From positions 434,001-498,000 of the forward strand of contig JAKULF010000002.1 of the NCBI GenBank assembly GCA_022661535.1: a DNA stretch of 64,000 nucleotides. The letters run 5' to 3'. Of this stretch, positions 12,201-22,612 are shown in pieces. Both the position numbers and the translations under genes were made by a program. Each line of letters begins with the position of its first letter. Within the stretch, counting starts at the first letter, position 1. Under the pieces are notes generated by a model. It had not been told where the DNA came from and did no database searches. It worked only from the letters and a program-made list of their open reading frames with translations. This DNA is from Eutypa lata (lineage: Eukaryota; Ascomycota; Sordariomycetes; Xylariales; Diatrypaceae).

Positions 12201-13159
12201 ATTCATCACGAGAACGGGTTGCACATCGTAACATAAGACTATTCAACAAACCAGAACTCTGCTTGCTAGTAACACGTATTGCGATTAGCATCCCCTCCCA
12301 AACGATAAGCCTGGCCTGCAGGTGTCGTGAACTTTATCCCCATCAAGCCCCTACCTGTTTGGAGAATGAGCCAGCATCGCGATGCTGTCAGCGCTTCTTA
12401 GAGTTGTTACAAATCTCTTTCTCATTCTGCTTTGCCTTAATTTAGTATTCGGCTTCCTGGTTCTGTCGTTCTCTAGCGTCGGCGCTCTTAGCATGATGTT
12501 CTAGTAGCAGTTAGTCATTGCAATGAGTACAAACCCTTTGTTGGATCTTTATACGACATTGGCGGTAATATGACATATCTATTCTGTTGAACCATATTAT
12601 ACTCCGCAAGTGGACGGCTGACGCAAATTAGGTTTAGTCAAAAACAACTCCTCGTAAAGTCTCGGATCACCGCCCTCGATCGAGAATTTTAGAGTTATAT
12701 ATGTCGGCTTTGACATCTTGACTATCATGACGCTAATGAGCCTTGGGACCTAGATAAGTATATTGTTGTTATATATAGACGGAAAGGGGGAAGCCTAGCT
12801 AGATGGCAGGTAGCGTCACTATATATACAGGAATCCTGTTTGGATCCGAGCCCTCCACTCAGTGCCGTGGCATTGACCATTGATATCGGTAGCTTGAAGT
12901 GACTTTGTGTATGGTAAGATATTCTTGGTCTTTCCAAAATTCTCCATAATCTCTTTCAACACCCCGTTGCCCACTTAGCATCAGGTGTCTATGAAAGCTA
13001 GGTACGGCTTATGCAGAGAGTCTAGTATTTTTTTTTAGCAGTGACTCAAGAAGCAGGCGAAGCATCATCTTGTATAAACATATATTCTCTGAAGGCGGCT
13101 CATTGGCAAATTCCGGAGACCCTCGGTCCATGGACTGATCGGACGATGTCTTATGCCAA
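9207..13159. other. Long gene desert
   Basis: Almost 4 kb in which I can support no gene on either strand. Open frames are all under about 115 codons with random-looking composition. Composition is near balanced, so the stretch is not a fully RIP-ed island. A 16-bp perfect palindrome at 12372-12387 is listed separately. This could be old decayed DNA or the regulatory flank of the neighbouring genes. Confidence 0.55.
12372..12387. repeat. 16-bp perfect palindrome
   Basis: CAGCATCGCGATGCTG equals its own reverse complement over all 16 bases. It stands alone in the desert with no matching copy noticed nearby. It could be a dimeric protein-binding site or chance. Confidence 0.5.
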
Positions 13160-13947
13160 TCACTGAAGCTCGGCGCGCTCTACCTTCTTGTCCTTTTTGC
13201 AACGGTGTACATAGTACCAAATACCGATGCAAACCAGGGGTACACCCAACCCTAGCCCCAATCCCAAACCTAGAGGCAGAGCGAGTTCTATAGGCTTAGA
13301 ATCCGAGGAGGCAGTTGAAGGCAACGACGGGCTTAGCGTGCCAGTGGAAACCGTTAGAAGTGTAGAGGGCGTAGGGACAGTTGCTGACGAAGTGGTGACA
13401 TCAGTAGATGAAGAAGCTTCCACTTCACTGACTGGATCCGTAACATTCAGTCTCCAGCTAGGATCGCCATCCGTTGAAGGTGTAAGATATATTGCGACAA
13501 CCGTGTCATTGATAACATGACTCGTAAGTGCCATTCCCGGGTGTTGGCCGCTGTTAATTTGAGTATCACTTGAACCGTCTCCCTGCAAACAGGACAATGT
13601 CAGATGTCCCTCCCATAGTCTTTTGAGAGAAAACCCACATTCACTAGCCAGTGCTGCTTCGCATCAGAACTCGTGGGTTTCATGACAGGCGTCCACTGAT
13701 CCGCAGCTACAAAGCTGAGCTGTGAGGCTGTTCCAGGGTATCCTCTGTTGTATATGTGAAAGCCGCCACCGCCATCAGACTCAAACCACCACTGGCCATA
13801 GACTCCAGCTGAGGAACAGGTCTGCATGCGAATTGGATATTGGTTAGCATCAGAGACCTCTGGTCTGACGGTCATACAACTATCGGCGTCGTTGGCATGT
13901 ATAATCTGAAGCCAGTGCTCGGTATCGGGCTGGTCGGGAGACACCAT
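13160..13947 (-). CDS. Lectin-like (beta-trefoil) domain protein with stalk and one membrane segment
   Basis: Exons 13947-13639 and 13582-13160 join in phase 0 over a 56-nt intron (GTGGGT donor, CTGAC branch point, TTTGCAG acceptor), giving 243 residues. Residues 1 to about 105 resemble the fungal ricin-B-type carbohydrate-binding trefoil: paired aromatic blocks (QWWFES, HWLVN), a GGGGFHIYNRG turn and a QLSF strand. A Ser/Thr-rich stalk (about 158-198) follows, then a Gly/Leu-rich hydrophobic helix (about 201-228) and a short basic tail (HRCKKDKK). There is no N-terminal signal peptide, so the single helix would have to act as a signal anchor with the trefoil outside (type III) or inside. Comparable lectin-stalk-TM proteins without signal peptides occur in Sordariomycetes. 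The ligand is unknown. Confidence 0.72.
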
Positions 13948-13990
13948 TCTGCATCTGCCGGATTCTCGGAGCGATATGGAAAGAAAATAA

Positions 13991-13998
13991 CTTATATA
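13991..13998 (-). promoter_or_regulatory. TATA-like box of the lectin-like membrane protein
   Basis: The minus strand reads TATATAAG about 44-51 bases upstream of the ATG at 13947. This is a good core-promoter match at a short but acceptable distance. Confidence 0.45.
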
Positions 13999-14047
13999 GT
14001 TTCAGTCAGATGAAAAATGTGTTATTAAAAACGCTGACAGCTGACCT

Positions 14048-14070
14048 ATATATATATATATATATATACA
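14048..14070. repeat. (TA)n microsatellite
   Basis: An uninterrupted alternating TA tract of about 23 bases, about 100 bases upstream of the lectin-like membrane protein gene. Confidence 0.8.
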
Positions 14071-15923
14071 CGGCGAAGTCACTATCGTGTTGGAATTACC
14101 CAGTCAACAAGGTGCAGTTAGGCCCCAAAGTTGCACTTTTACCAGAACAATACTGTCACACCGGTCTCTGATTCCTGCATAGATGCCGGCCGAGAGCCTT
14201 TGGACTACCTTCCATCTCCCATATGTACAACCAAAAATATATATACCTTATCTTTGTATAGTATTTCCGCAACCCATGCACCTTTCCTGGAAATTCACAG
14301 ATCCCAACCGGCTATTGAATCTTCCCATACATGTGCGCTTTCTTTTTCAACTCTCTTTCTCCTCTGTGTTGGGGTGTTTATACTCTGGAGCTTCCTTGCA
14401 ACTGCTTAAGTTGGATACGAGGTATATAGGTTGATGCAGCCACATAATCCTCTAGGTAATTATCGACAGGGGCCAGCATATCCAGGCCTACAATCTGGCT
14501 TGCAGAGATAACGATCGCTGGACAGTGTTGACCGCTGGCTAAGAGGTGCAGATAATTAACTAACAAGGTATTCTACCGTTTGGGATACGATATGGGTAAG
14601 TGATAGTCAGACGAATGAATTGATGATGCTTTATCAGTCGGGCCATTCGATGCTGTGACTTCTCAAGGCCGTTCTCTAGACTACTGCCACGAACTACCAG
14701 GGGTCCAACTAGGGAAGGACTTTCCGGAAGTGTAATACAATAAAAGAAGAGTTGATATCCAGGCTTAGTTGGAACAAATGCATTTAGGATAAAGCTTATA
14801 GTGTGGAAGGTACCTTAGAAAATTCTATAACTCCATATGATCATTTTAGGTAGGTGAGAAGAAGTCGTTTCAACCCCTGTGCGTGACCTTTCAGCTGAGC
14901 AGTGCTGGTCGTGGTCAGCTAACTAAAACGCTTGGATATTCTGCAAGGAGACGTCATCCCATCATGACGGGGCTACCCCACCTTTTATTGTCAATCAATA
15001 GTAAATGCACAGTTGGTTGAGTTTCTATCTATGCGCTTCACATTGGCAAATCACAAAGACACTCTCTCAGAGAAGATGTTCAGAAGCGGCTCTATGGATT
15101 CTCTTAAATGTAACACTTGACGTATGAATGTCTAGAGCTCTAGCTCAGGTATGTAGCCTTTTAAATATCACAGAGGATTTGTAATTCAGGTAGCCACCAT
15201 CCTGCTTGCTATCCTTGCGCGACATCGCTGATACTGTGGTTGTGTCACTCAGCTGGCCCACACACTCAATCCCAGCTCCCATGGCTATCACAAGTCACAC
15301 ACTCATTCCCTCTGCACACCCACACATCACATTCAATCCGCGAGCTAGCTTTTGAGCATATGTCGGAGTTATCGTGACCACACGTGGACGGTTGGTTGAC
15401 ATCAACATACTACATACCTTCAAAATGCATTGCAAAGATGGGTGGAATGTGATGTTCCAAGGTTGTCAGCGACCTGTTAAGTAGGACATACTTGTGCTAG
15501 CTACATAGGTTGGTTGTCTTGACCTCCTTCCTTATTCTCGTAATACCCCATAGTTACGGTTCATTTCCTGTACCGTTTAATATGGATTTACATAGGGAAA
15601 TCATTGGATCTATTTTAGAGGAGTTGCATTTCCCAAACCCATTACGAATTAATAACTTCTCAAATAATCATGGTTCTTTAACGGATAGGTCGGGTACCTT
15701 AGCTATATAGGCACCAAAACTGGGGGGCATCATTAACAAGGGTTAATTATTACTGCACAGTTCAAGACAAGGAGCTGAGGGGGGCAAGAAGACCCGAACG
15801 GGAAATCTGATCTTCTTCGCGCATGCGACACAATCTGTCGAACCCACGTGTCGGGTAAAAGGTGAATTAAGGGAAAAAACATCAGACCAGGGGGATTTCG
15901 GGATTCTTCTTTGGACTTCATGT

Positions 15924-15960
15924 CACTTCACTTCACTTCACTTCACTTCATTTCATTTCA
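15924..15960. repeat. (ACTTC)n pentanucleotide tract
   Basis: Several exact ACTTC units, drifting to ATTTC in the last two. It lies about 0.5 kb upstream of the phosphatase start. Confidence 0.8.
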
Positions 15961-16480
15961 CCTAACTAGCTAACGTTAACTACCCAGTTAATTACATACC
16001 TATCACCATCACATTACTATCTTTATACACATGTTGGGGATTAAAACATTCTTCAGACTAGTTGGGACGACAAGAATCTCGATACCTCATCATTAGCCCT
16101 GGCTAGTCTTTCCCCTTTTACTCCACATTACATCACCCGAGGAATTGAGTATCTGCAGTAACAACTGAAGATCACCATTGCTTGGTAGTCTGGTAGTGGC
16201 CCCCATCGACTTTTGGCGCATTTGACGCCAACCACTAGTTAACGTTAAAACTGTACATACATACTCCCATTAACCTACCTAGGTAGTTCTACAACTACTT
16301 GAAGTACGAACGATAACCACCCGCCACCACCATCGCGTTTTTCTCGTGTTACCACCACCATCATCATTGCAGCCGCCGTCCACACCGTCCTAAGAAGAAT
16401 AACCTCCATCCTTGACGCCCGGTGGCCTAGCTGCCTAGCAACCTCCCCCCCTCCCTCCTACCGGACTAGTCACAGCCAAA

Positions 16481-18265
16481 ATGACCAAAATGGATCAGAT
16501 ATCCTCGCGCTTCCGGCGCTCTAAGAAGGCTACACAACCACCGGCTGTGGCGCCTTCGTCTGACCTACTCCCATCACCCGATGGTACAAAGTTGGCAGCC
16601 CCCTCTCTAAAACAACCTCCTCAACAACACGAATCACCTCCCGCTTTAACGATAGCCACGACTACGCCTCCGAGCTCAAGCCATAGCACCCAGAGCAACT
16701 TGAGCAATATCAGCGATCACAATTCTCACAGCTTCCACACCGGCATCAGGAATACCCTACATCCTCCGAAGTCGCCCTTTCGCGGATTTCATCACTTTCG
16801 TTCCTCCAACAAGCGCGCCCGCTCTCCCGCCCCAGCATCCCTCGCCGTCCCAACCTCGCCAGCCGTCGTTAACCATGACGGCATTGTAGAGCACGAGATG
16901 ATTAGTCCATCGAAAGACCCGTCCGAGAAGGAAGATGAGGCCGCCGCCGTTGCTGCTGCTACTATAAACAAGCCTAAGATACCCGCTTTCTTGGCCTTAT
17001 CTGAATCAGGTGCGTTTACCTCGCCACCGTCCTTCCTTCTCTAGTTGTATTATTACATCTAGCTACAATTGGGCTACTATTTTGCTAACCTGTTACTCGC
17101 GCCGACAGAGATCGACAGCAGATTCCAAGAGATCACCTGGCAGGAGCGCACCCGCCTCCTGCAAGCGGCCCAGCACCCCTCGCCGAACCACCAATACGCC
17201 CGCATCCTGACGCCTGAGGTTAAGGCCCTCGACCGCTACGCGAACATCCAGCCCTGGGCCAACAACCGCGTGAAGTTGCAGGTGCCCGAGGGCGCGCTCG
17301 ATTACATCAACGCGTCGCCGATCGTACTCCGCTCCCCCCTGGCCCAGCCGCCCGAGAAGCGCCCGCCCCTCCGGTACATCGCCATGCAGGGGCCCAAGTT
17401 CGGCACGATCGACCACGTCTGGCGCATGGTAGCCGAACAGCTCCGGAGCCCCGCCGTCATCGTCATGCTGACCGAGACCCACGAGATGGGCATGGAGAAG
17501 TGCTATCCTTACTTTCCGCGGACCCCCGACGACGAGCCGCTGCGCATCGGCGATGACGATGAGTTCGGCGACGGTTTTCGCGCCACGCTCCGGTGCGCCG
17601 AAGTCGAGGAGCGCGCCGACGGCGCCATCGAGATGCGAAAGCTGGTCCTCGACATTATGGAGTTAGACGTAGACGTGGACGTGGAAGACTGCCGCGAGGG
17701 TGAGGGCGAGGGCGAGGAGGAGGAGAGCAAGAGCAAGGAGAACATCAAGAGCAGCATAACGGTCTGGCACCTCCTGTACCGGCGGTGGCCCGACTTCGGC
17801 GTCCCGGCCCTGGAAGACATCGACAGCTTCTTCGAACTTATGCGGCTTTCGCGCGAGCTGAACGCCGGCGGCGGCGGCAGCGATAACCCGCGCATCATCC
17901 ACTGCTCGGCGGGCGTGGGACGCAGCGGGACCTTTATGGCGCTCGAGCACCTGATGCGCGAAGTGGAATCGGGCGACCTCGAGAAGAACTACGAAGAGCA
18001 GCAGCAGCAGCGGGACGACTACGGCGAAAATGCCGGCGAGTTTCAGCAGCAGGACCAGGACCTCGTGTACAACACAGTCAACGCGCTGCGCGAGCAACGG
18101 AGGCAGATGGTCCAGGCCGAGCCCCAATACTTGTTCATCTACACGGTGCTGCGCAAGCTATGGATGGACAAGTACGGCATTACGGACGACCGCGCGGGGC
18201 GGATGTCGGAAGAACCGGCGGCAAAGAGGTTGGAGGTTGACCACGACCCCTTTGTCGAGGATTGA
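16481..18265 (+). CDS. Protein tyrosine phosphatase, receptor-independent (PTP1/Pyp-like)
   Basis: Exons 16481-17009 and 17109-18265 (intron GTGCGT...CGACAG, 99 nt, phase 1) encode 561 residues. Residues 1 to about 175 are a low-complexity Ser/Pro-rich tail. The catalytic domain follows: a substrate-recognition NNRV...YINAS block, the WPDFG loop (W403, with the general-acid aspartate) and the signature HCSAGVGRSG with nucleophile C442 and R448. All key residues of a classical pTyr phosphatase are intact. A strongly acidic insert of E, D, G and S (about residues 362-386) interrupts the core between the NxxR block and the WPD loop. A Gln-rich stretch (EEQQQQR) follows the signature. Fungal relatives dephosphorylate MAP kinases of stress and mating pathways; assigning a specific kinase is inference. 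The start ATG has a good context (GCCAAAATGA). Confidence 0.92.
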
Positions 18266-18346
18266 GGACGAAAAGAGAGAATTGTGTTGACGTATATATT
18301 TTTTTTACGAGTAAAGTAAACAAGGGACGAACGGCCAGACGACGTC

Positions 18347-18405
18347 GATGAGAACGATGACGAAGACGAAGACGACGACGACGACGAAGATGATGGTGAA
18401 GAAGA
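18347..18405. repeat. GAC/GAA trinucleotide-rich tract
   Basis: A run of GAC, GAA and GAT triplets with few other bases, 80 nt past the phosphatase stop codon. Depending on frame it reads as a poly-Asp/Glu or a Thr/Lys stretch. The neighbouring phosphatase carries a similar acidic low-complexity insert. Confidence 0.65.
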
Positions 18406-20083
18406 ATACCTTGCTATGGAATCGATCGAAACATCAGCAGCAACAGCAAAGTCCGACCGCAGGCGACATCATCCATAGCGAACTACAAGTAGCTACACGA
18501 AATGGCAGTGAAGAAGAAGAAAAAGAAGACCTTATCGATTTAGGAGAATAAGCCTTTTCTCTTGTCCCGACCAACGGACGGACTATATGATCGAGAGCCA
18601 TATCGGCTTATGCCATCTGCTATTGTGCGACTAGGCTATTATTAGCTATCGACGGAATATGGCATGACCTTGTATTTTAAAGGGGCCTTCTTCGGCTTTC
18701 CAAATCAGCATATTTTGTATTGTCAAGGTTAGGATTTAAGGTGTAAGGTGGAACAGGGGCTCCATTCATGGTCTAGCAGTCACCTCAGGGATCTATCTGT
18801 ACCTGGCTCAGGGGAAGATGGAAACCCATCGCTATTAGTCTTTCATTGTTCTACGCACGTACGCAGGCACACAAAATCCATTGTATGTGGTATGTGTGCT
18901 TCTTGGTAAAATAATTCAGAGGATCGAGAAGGGGAAGACAGGAAGGCAGGCAGGCAAGCAGGCGCATAAGGAAGGGACAGGGGAAAAGCAATCTGTTTTC
19001 TTTTTTTTCTTCTTTCTTTTGCTGAAGCATACGCTCTCGATCTCCGTTCAAAGCCAGATAAGCAAGGCGAGGAGAGGAGTACCAGGCAACACAAACGTGG
19101 ATGAGATTACCACCTACCTATTCATACATTTGAGATACCCCCTTTTCTTCTTATCATATCATATGCTTTTGGCACTTAATACTTCCTGTTTCGATAGAAG
19201 ACATTTGGTATTTAGACATCCATGGCTAGCTATGTAGCCAGCTAGCTAGCTGTTGTTTTCTGTATCTTCCCCACCCCTTTCCCCTCCAGAAGGGGCGCGG
19301 GTCTTCGTATTTGAATTACTAAAATCAGGTTACTCGGTCATAATTTAATCGCTCTCTGTCTTTTTGCCATGCCGGCTGGCCGTTTTTGTATTCTTGATCA
19401 GGTCTTGCTAGCGAGGATGTGTGAAATGGGACTTAGTGAGTAGGTAAGTAGTATGTGTATATATGGAGGGGAGTATATATACATATTTACGTGCCTGGTT
19501 GGCGTACGTACGACTTGTTAGATCTGATGATACGTGAGTAAGTGGTGTTAGATCTACTTTCGATTAGTCCAACTTGCCGCAAGGCTTAGGTGGTTACTGT
19601 AACTACGGTACGTGCTAGAGGTAAGTTTAGGGATGGTAGCTTTAAGTGACATAGGCATAAGGACAGAAAGACCACCGAGTAGGTTGGTGATACGCCGAAA
19701 TATCTACATAGTTCAGGGGCGCGAGACGATTATTTCGCATATGTACCTATGTGTGAATGGACGGTTTTCCTTCTTCTTTTTTATCTTCAAATTCAACCTT
19801 CGCTGTAGTCAACTACAACATCGTTCCCCATCACACTTGCTAACATCATATTTCGAATTTATCTATCGGCCATAACATCCGCGTTCCACGACACGTCCTC
19901 GTATACCGTAACTGAAAAGGACTTGCGTACTTCCTTAGCTAAGCGAACGATCTACGGCGTTATACATACGCTGACTGCAGCTGCTCTAATGCATGCAGCT
20001 TAGCTACCCCGCAAAGTCATGTGCATGCAATTATCTACGTACTTACATCATACGTACCTTCTAGGTAGTTAGCTCCCGCCCGC

Positions 20084-20103
20084 GACGGCGGGAATGCCCA
20101 GTC
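20084..20103. repeat. 7-bp G+C hairpin upstream of the DUF427 gene
   Basis: TCCCGCC (20084-20090) pairs with GGCGGGA (20097-20103) around CGCGAC. It lies about 360 bases upstream of the DUF427 start. It may be a regulatory or structural site; no known motif is recognised. Confidence 0.4.
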
Positions 20104-20461
20104 GGCATCTGACGTGGGTGGTGAAAGCAAGCTTTCTGGATAGTCCGGGAAGTCCGACTTCTTCTCTCGGCACCCTCGTTCCTCTGGTATACAACCTACG
20201 TATGTAGGAGTAATAAGTCAGACATCGACATCGATTTTACCAGTATATCACAAGGGCAATATCTCTATGGTCCAGGTCGCTACGTTACGTAAGGAAATAA
20301 TTTATTCACGCCCAAAGTCTACTCGACACATTACTTAGTTGAGCCGTAGTGTAGTACGTGGCTACCACCTACACCTTGTGCAAGTAAACCAAGTGTCTGA
20401 TCAAGACACCATCAAAACTATCACGCCACTGGCTCCGTCCCATCAACAAACTCCCCCGAAA

Positions 20462-21355
20462 ATGTCCAAACCCGGCGAGAAGAGCGCCAACCTCGTCGAG
20501 CTCGGCCGCCGCCTCCTCGAGGACGGTCCCGTGAAGACGTTACACACGCCGCGCCGAGTCCGGATCCTATTCAACGGGGAGTGGGTGGCCGACACGACGT
20601 CAGCCATCCTCGTCTGGGAGCACCCCTACTACCCGTACTACTACGTGCCGCGACGCGACTTCGCCGAGGGGTGTCTTTCGCCCCTACTACCATCAGGAGG
20701 GGTTACTCTAGCTGGATTCGAGATCCTGCAGTTAAAAGTCCGAGGTCGGACTACGAACCGCGTGCTGGGGTTCACCACCGGCCAAGAGGCGTCCAGGGAA
20801 GGGAACAACGACAACGAATGGATAGTCAAGCAGGGAGAAGACGGAAAGGAGGTCCTTTGCGACGCGGTGCGCGTTGAGTTCGGGGCTGCTGACGCTTGGT
20901 TTGAGGAGGACATGCCCATCATTGTTCACCCTAAGGACCCGTTCCGGCGGGTCGACGTGGTGCACGCTACGACGCGGTCGGTTGGTGTCTTCGTGGGAGG
21001 AGTCGAGGTGGCGCGGGCCGCGTCGTCGTATCACCTGTACGAGACGGGACTGCCGCGCCGCTTCTACCTGCCGCCCACGAGCATCGCCGACTGGACGCTG
21101 CTGAGGGCTAGCGAGACTAGGACGATGTGCCCCTATAAGGGGGAGGCGGAGTACTACGACGTTGTGCTACCGGTGGAGAAGAAAAAGGGGGGAGGGGAGG
21201 AAAAAGAGGTGGTGTATAAGGATCTGGTTTGGTTTTACCGGACGCCTACCATCGAGTGCGCTATGATTGCCGGTTGTTTGTGCTTCTATAACGAGAAGGT
21301 GGATATCGAGCTTGATGGAAAGCTATTGGCCAGGCCTAAGACGCACTTTGTGTGA
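20462..21355 (+). CDS. DUF427 domain protein
   Basis: An intronless frame of 297 residues from the ATG at 20462, which has a strong context (CGAAAATGT). The frame is open upstream to 20339, but only from a TTG. Two DUF427-type units can be made out: an N-terminal one (RVRILFNGEWVADT with the WEHPYYPYYYVPRRD block) and a C-terminal one (VGVFVGGVEVARA, HLYETGLPRRFYLP, TMCPYKGEAEYYDV, ending in CLCFYNEKVDIELDG). The tyrosine- and proline-rich YxP blocks and the CPYKG turn are characteristic of the family. The family (Pfam NTP_transf_9/DUF427) has a small beta-rich fold and no established reaction. There is no signal peptide or membrane segment. A Lys/Gly/Glu-rich loop (KKKGGGEEKE) lies near residue 240. 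Confidence 0.82.
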   Translation: MSKPGEKSANLVELGRRLLEDGPVKTLHTPRRVRILFNGEWVADTTSAILVWEHPYYPYYYVPRRDFAEGCLSPLLPSGGVTLAGFEILQLKVRGRTTNRVLGFTTGQEASREGNNDNEWIVKQGEDGKEVLCDAVRVEFGAADAWFEEDMPIIVHPKDPFRRVDVVHATTRSVGVFVGGVEVARAASSYHLYETGLPRRFYLPPTSIADWTLLRASETRTMCPYKGEAEYYDVVLPVEKKKGGGEEKEVVYKDLVWFYRTPTIECAMIAGCLCFYNEKVDIELDGKLLARPKTHFV

Positions 21356-22579
21356 TATTATTGACAGAAAAACACGAAACTACACACATAAGGCAGTGGA
21401 TGAGTATAGGGACGCGTAATGTTAAGGTCCAGACGTATAGTCCGTGAGATGGTTACTGAATCAGGGAGAGCAGCAGTGCATGAACTAGAAAGGACTATAA
21501 TGCCTCCTAAGTTGGAATAGAGTTGAGGCCGTCGAATTAGTTACCGCCATAACTGACTACGATGCCCCGAACCTTTTAGTCTCGGCTGAAGTAATCGATA
21601 TACTCCACCATGAAGGTATATAGCGGGACGCTCCACCCTAGCAAGGTGAGAGCCATCATTCATAGATCTACTTTCTTGAAGGATATGATGGATGATCTAG
21701 ACAGCGCAAAACGACACGTCGAATAGAACGTAGTAGGCAGGCGAAGGGGCACGATACCTTGCATCGGATCTGCAAGTGACCGAGGAGGTTAATCCGGCTA
21801 ATATACACATTCGCTATGACGTCTCTCGGTTAAAGTTCTTTGCACGTAGCACCAGATCCCTATTGGGCGAACCACTATCGTGGTTATATGGGAGCTTAAA
21901 ATATAATAAAATAAAAATGAAGTAGAAGAAGAAAATTTGTATGGGTAGAGAAGTTTGGTCCAGGCGGATATTATGTATGCACCCCAGACGATCCGAGTGT
22001 ATCGAAATCGAGGTTCACCTGGGTTGGGTGTTGGAGCACGATGCGATGCGTGTGGAGAAGGCGGGACAGGGAGCCGGAAAGACCGAGTTGAGACGAACTC
22101 GAACTGGAGCTCTGGAGACAGACCGACAGACGTGGGCCGCGCGGATTATGTAGCGAGCCTGTCATGTAGCTACATGCGCGAACGGACGTTCACACGGGAT
22201 GAAAAGAAAAGGAAGAAGAAAAGAAAAGTTCACGACGGAAGCTAGAGTAGCTAAGCGAGCCAAGGCGGGCGGGATGATACTGAAGTAAACCGTCGGGAAG
22301 CTTGACGATAAGCTAAAAATATACTACATCCCTAGTTACCTATACCTACCCATCATATATGTAACTAACGAGTCTTGATTACATACACAGTTATATGTAT
22401 GTATAGGTAGGCTTGAGCTTCAGTAGCGTGGGACATAACTACCTAACTAAAGTTCGGACGAAATAGAAACAATGCAAGGAAAGTAATCAATCAATCTAGC
22501 GTCCGTCATGCTCGGCTACGTACGTAAGTTAGTTAGCTAGTCAGGCACGTGCAAACTCTTGAATTGTCGTCTCAAGTGC

Positions 22580-22612
22580 TTGCAGATGCAGATGCAGATG
22601 CAAGATGCAGAT
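22580..22612. repeat. AGATGC hexanucleotide tract
   Basis: About four near-exact copies of the hexamer TGCAGA, with one two-base slip. A simple tandem repeat in intergenic DNA. Confidence 0.7.

Larger units (their letters stand above)
13999..16480. other. Intergenic with two microsatellites
   Basis: No gene is supported. It contains a (TA)n run at about 14048-14070, a pentanucleotide (ACTTC)n tract at about 15924-15960, two copies of the palindrome TAACGTTA (15971-15978 and 16240-16247), and one CTACCTAGGTAG palindrome (16275-16286). The last several hundred bases, rich in CCACC and CCTCC, are the probable promoter and leader of the phosphatase gene. Confidence 0.6.
18266..20461. other. Intergenic: phosphatase 3' region and DUF427 upstream region
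   Basis: It begins with the 3' side of the phosphatase, which includes a GAC/GAA-rich trinucleotide tract (about 18347-18405) and open acidic frames just beyond the stop; I take these as untranslated. The rest holds many short TAC/GTA and GCTAGCTAGC palindromic stretches and a G+C-rich 7-bp hairpin at 20084-20103, but no gene. Confidence 0.55.

Noticed and set aside
18348..18551. 67-codon frame just after the phosphatase, rich in Thr/Lys then Glu
   Set aside because: It is translated from a trinucleotide repeat; no splice from the phosphatase could be placed with a good donor. Kept only as a finding to check.
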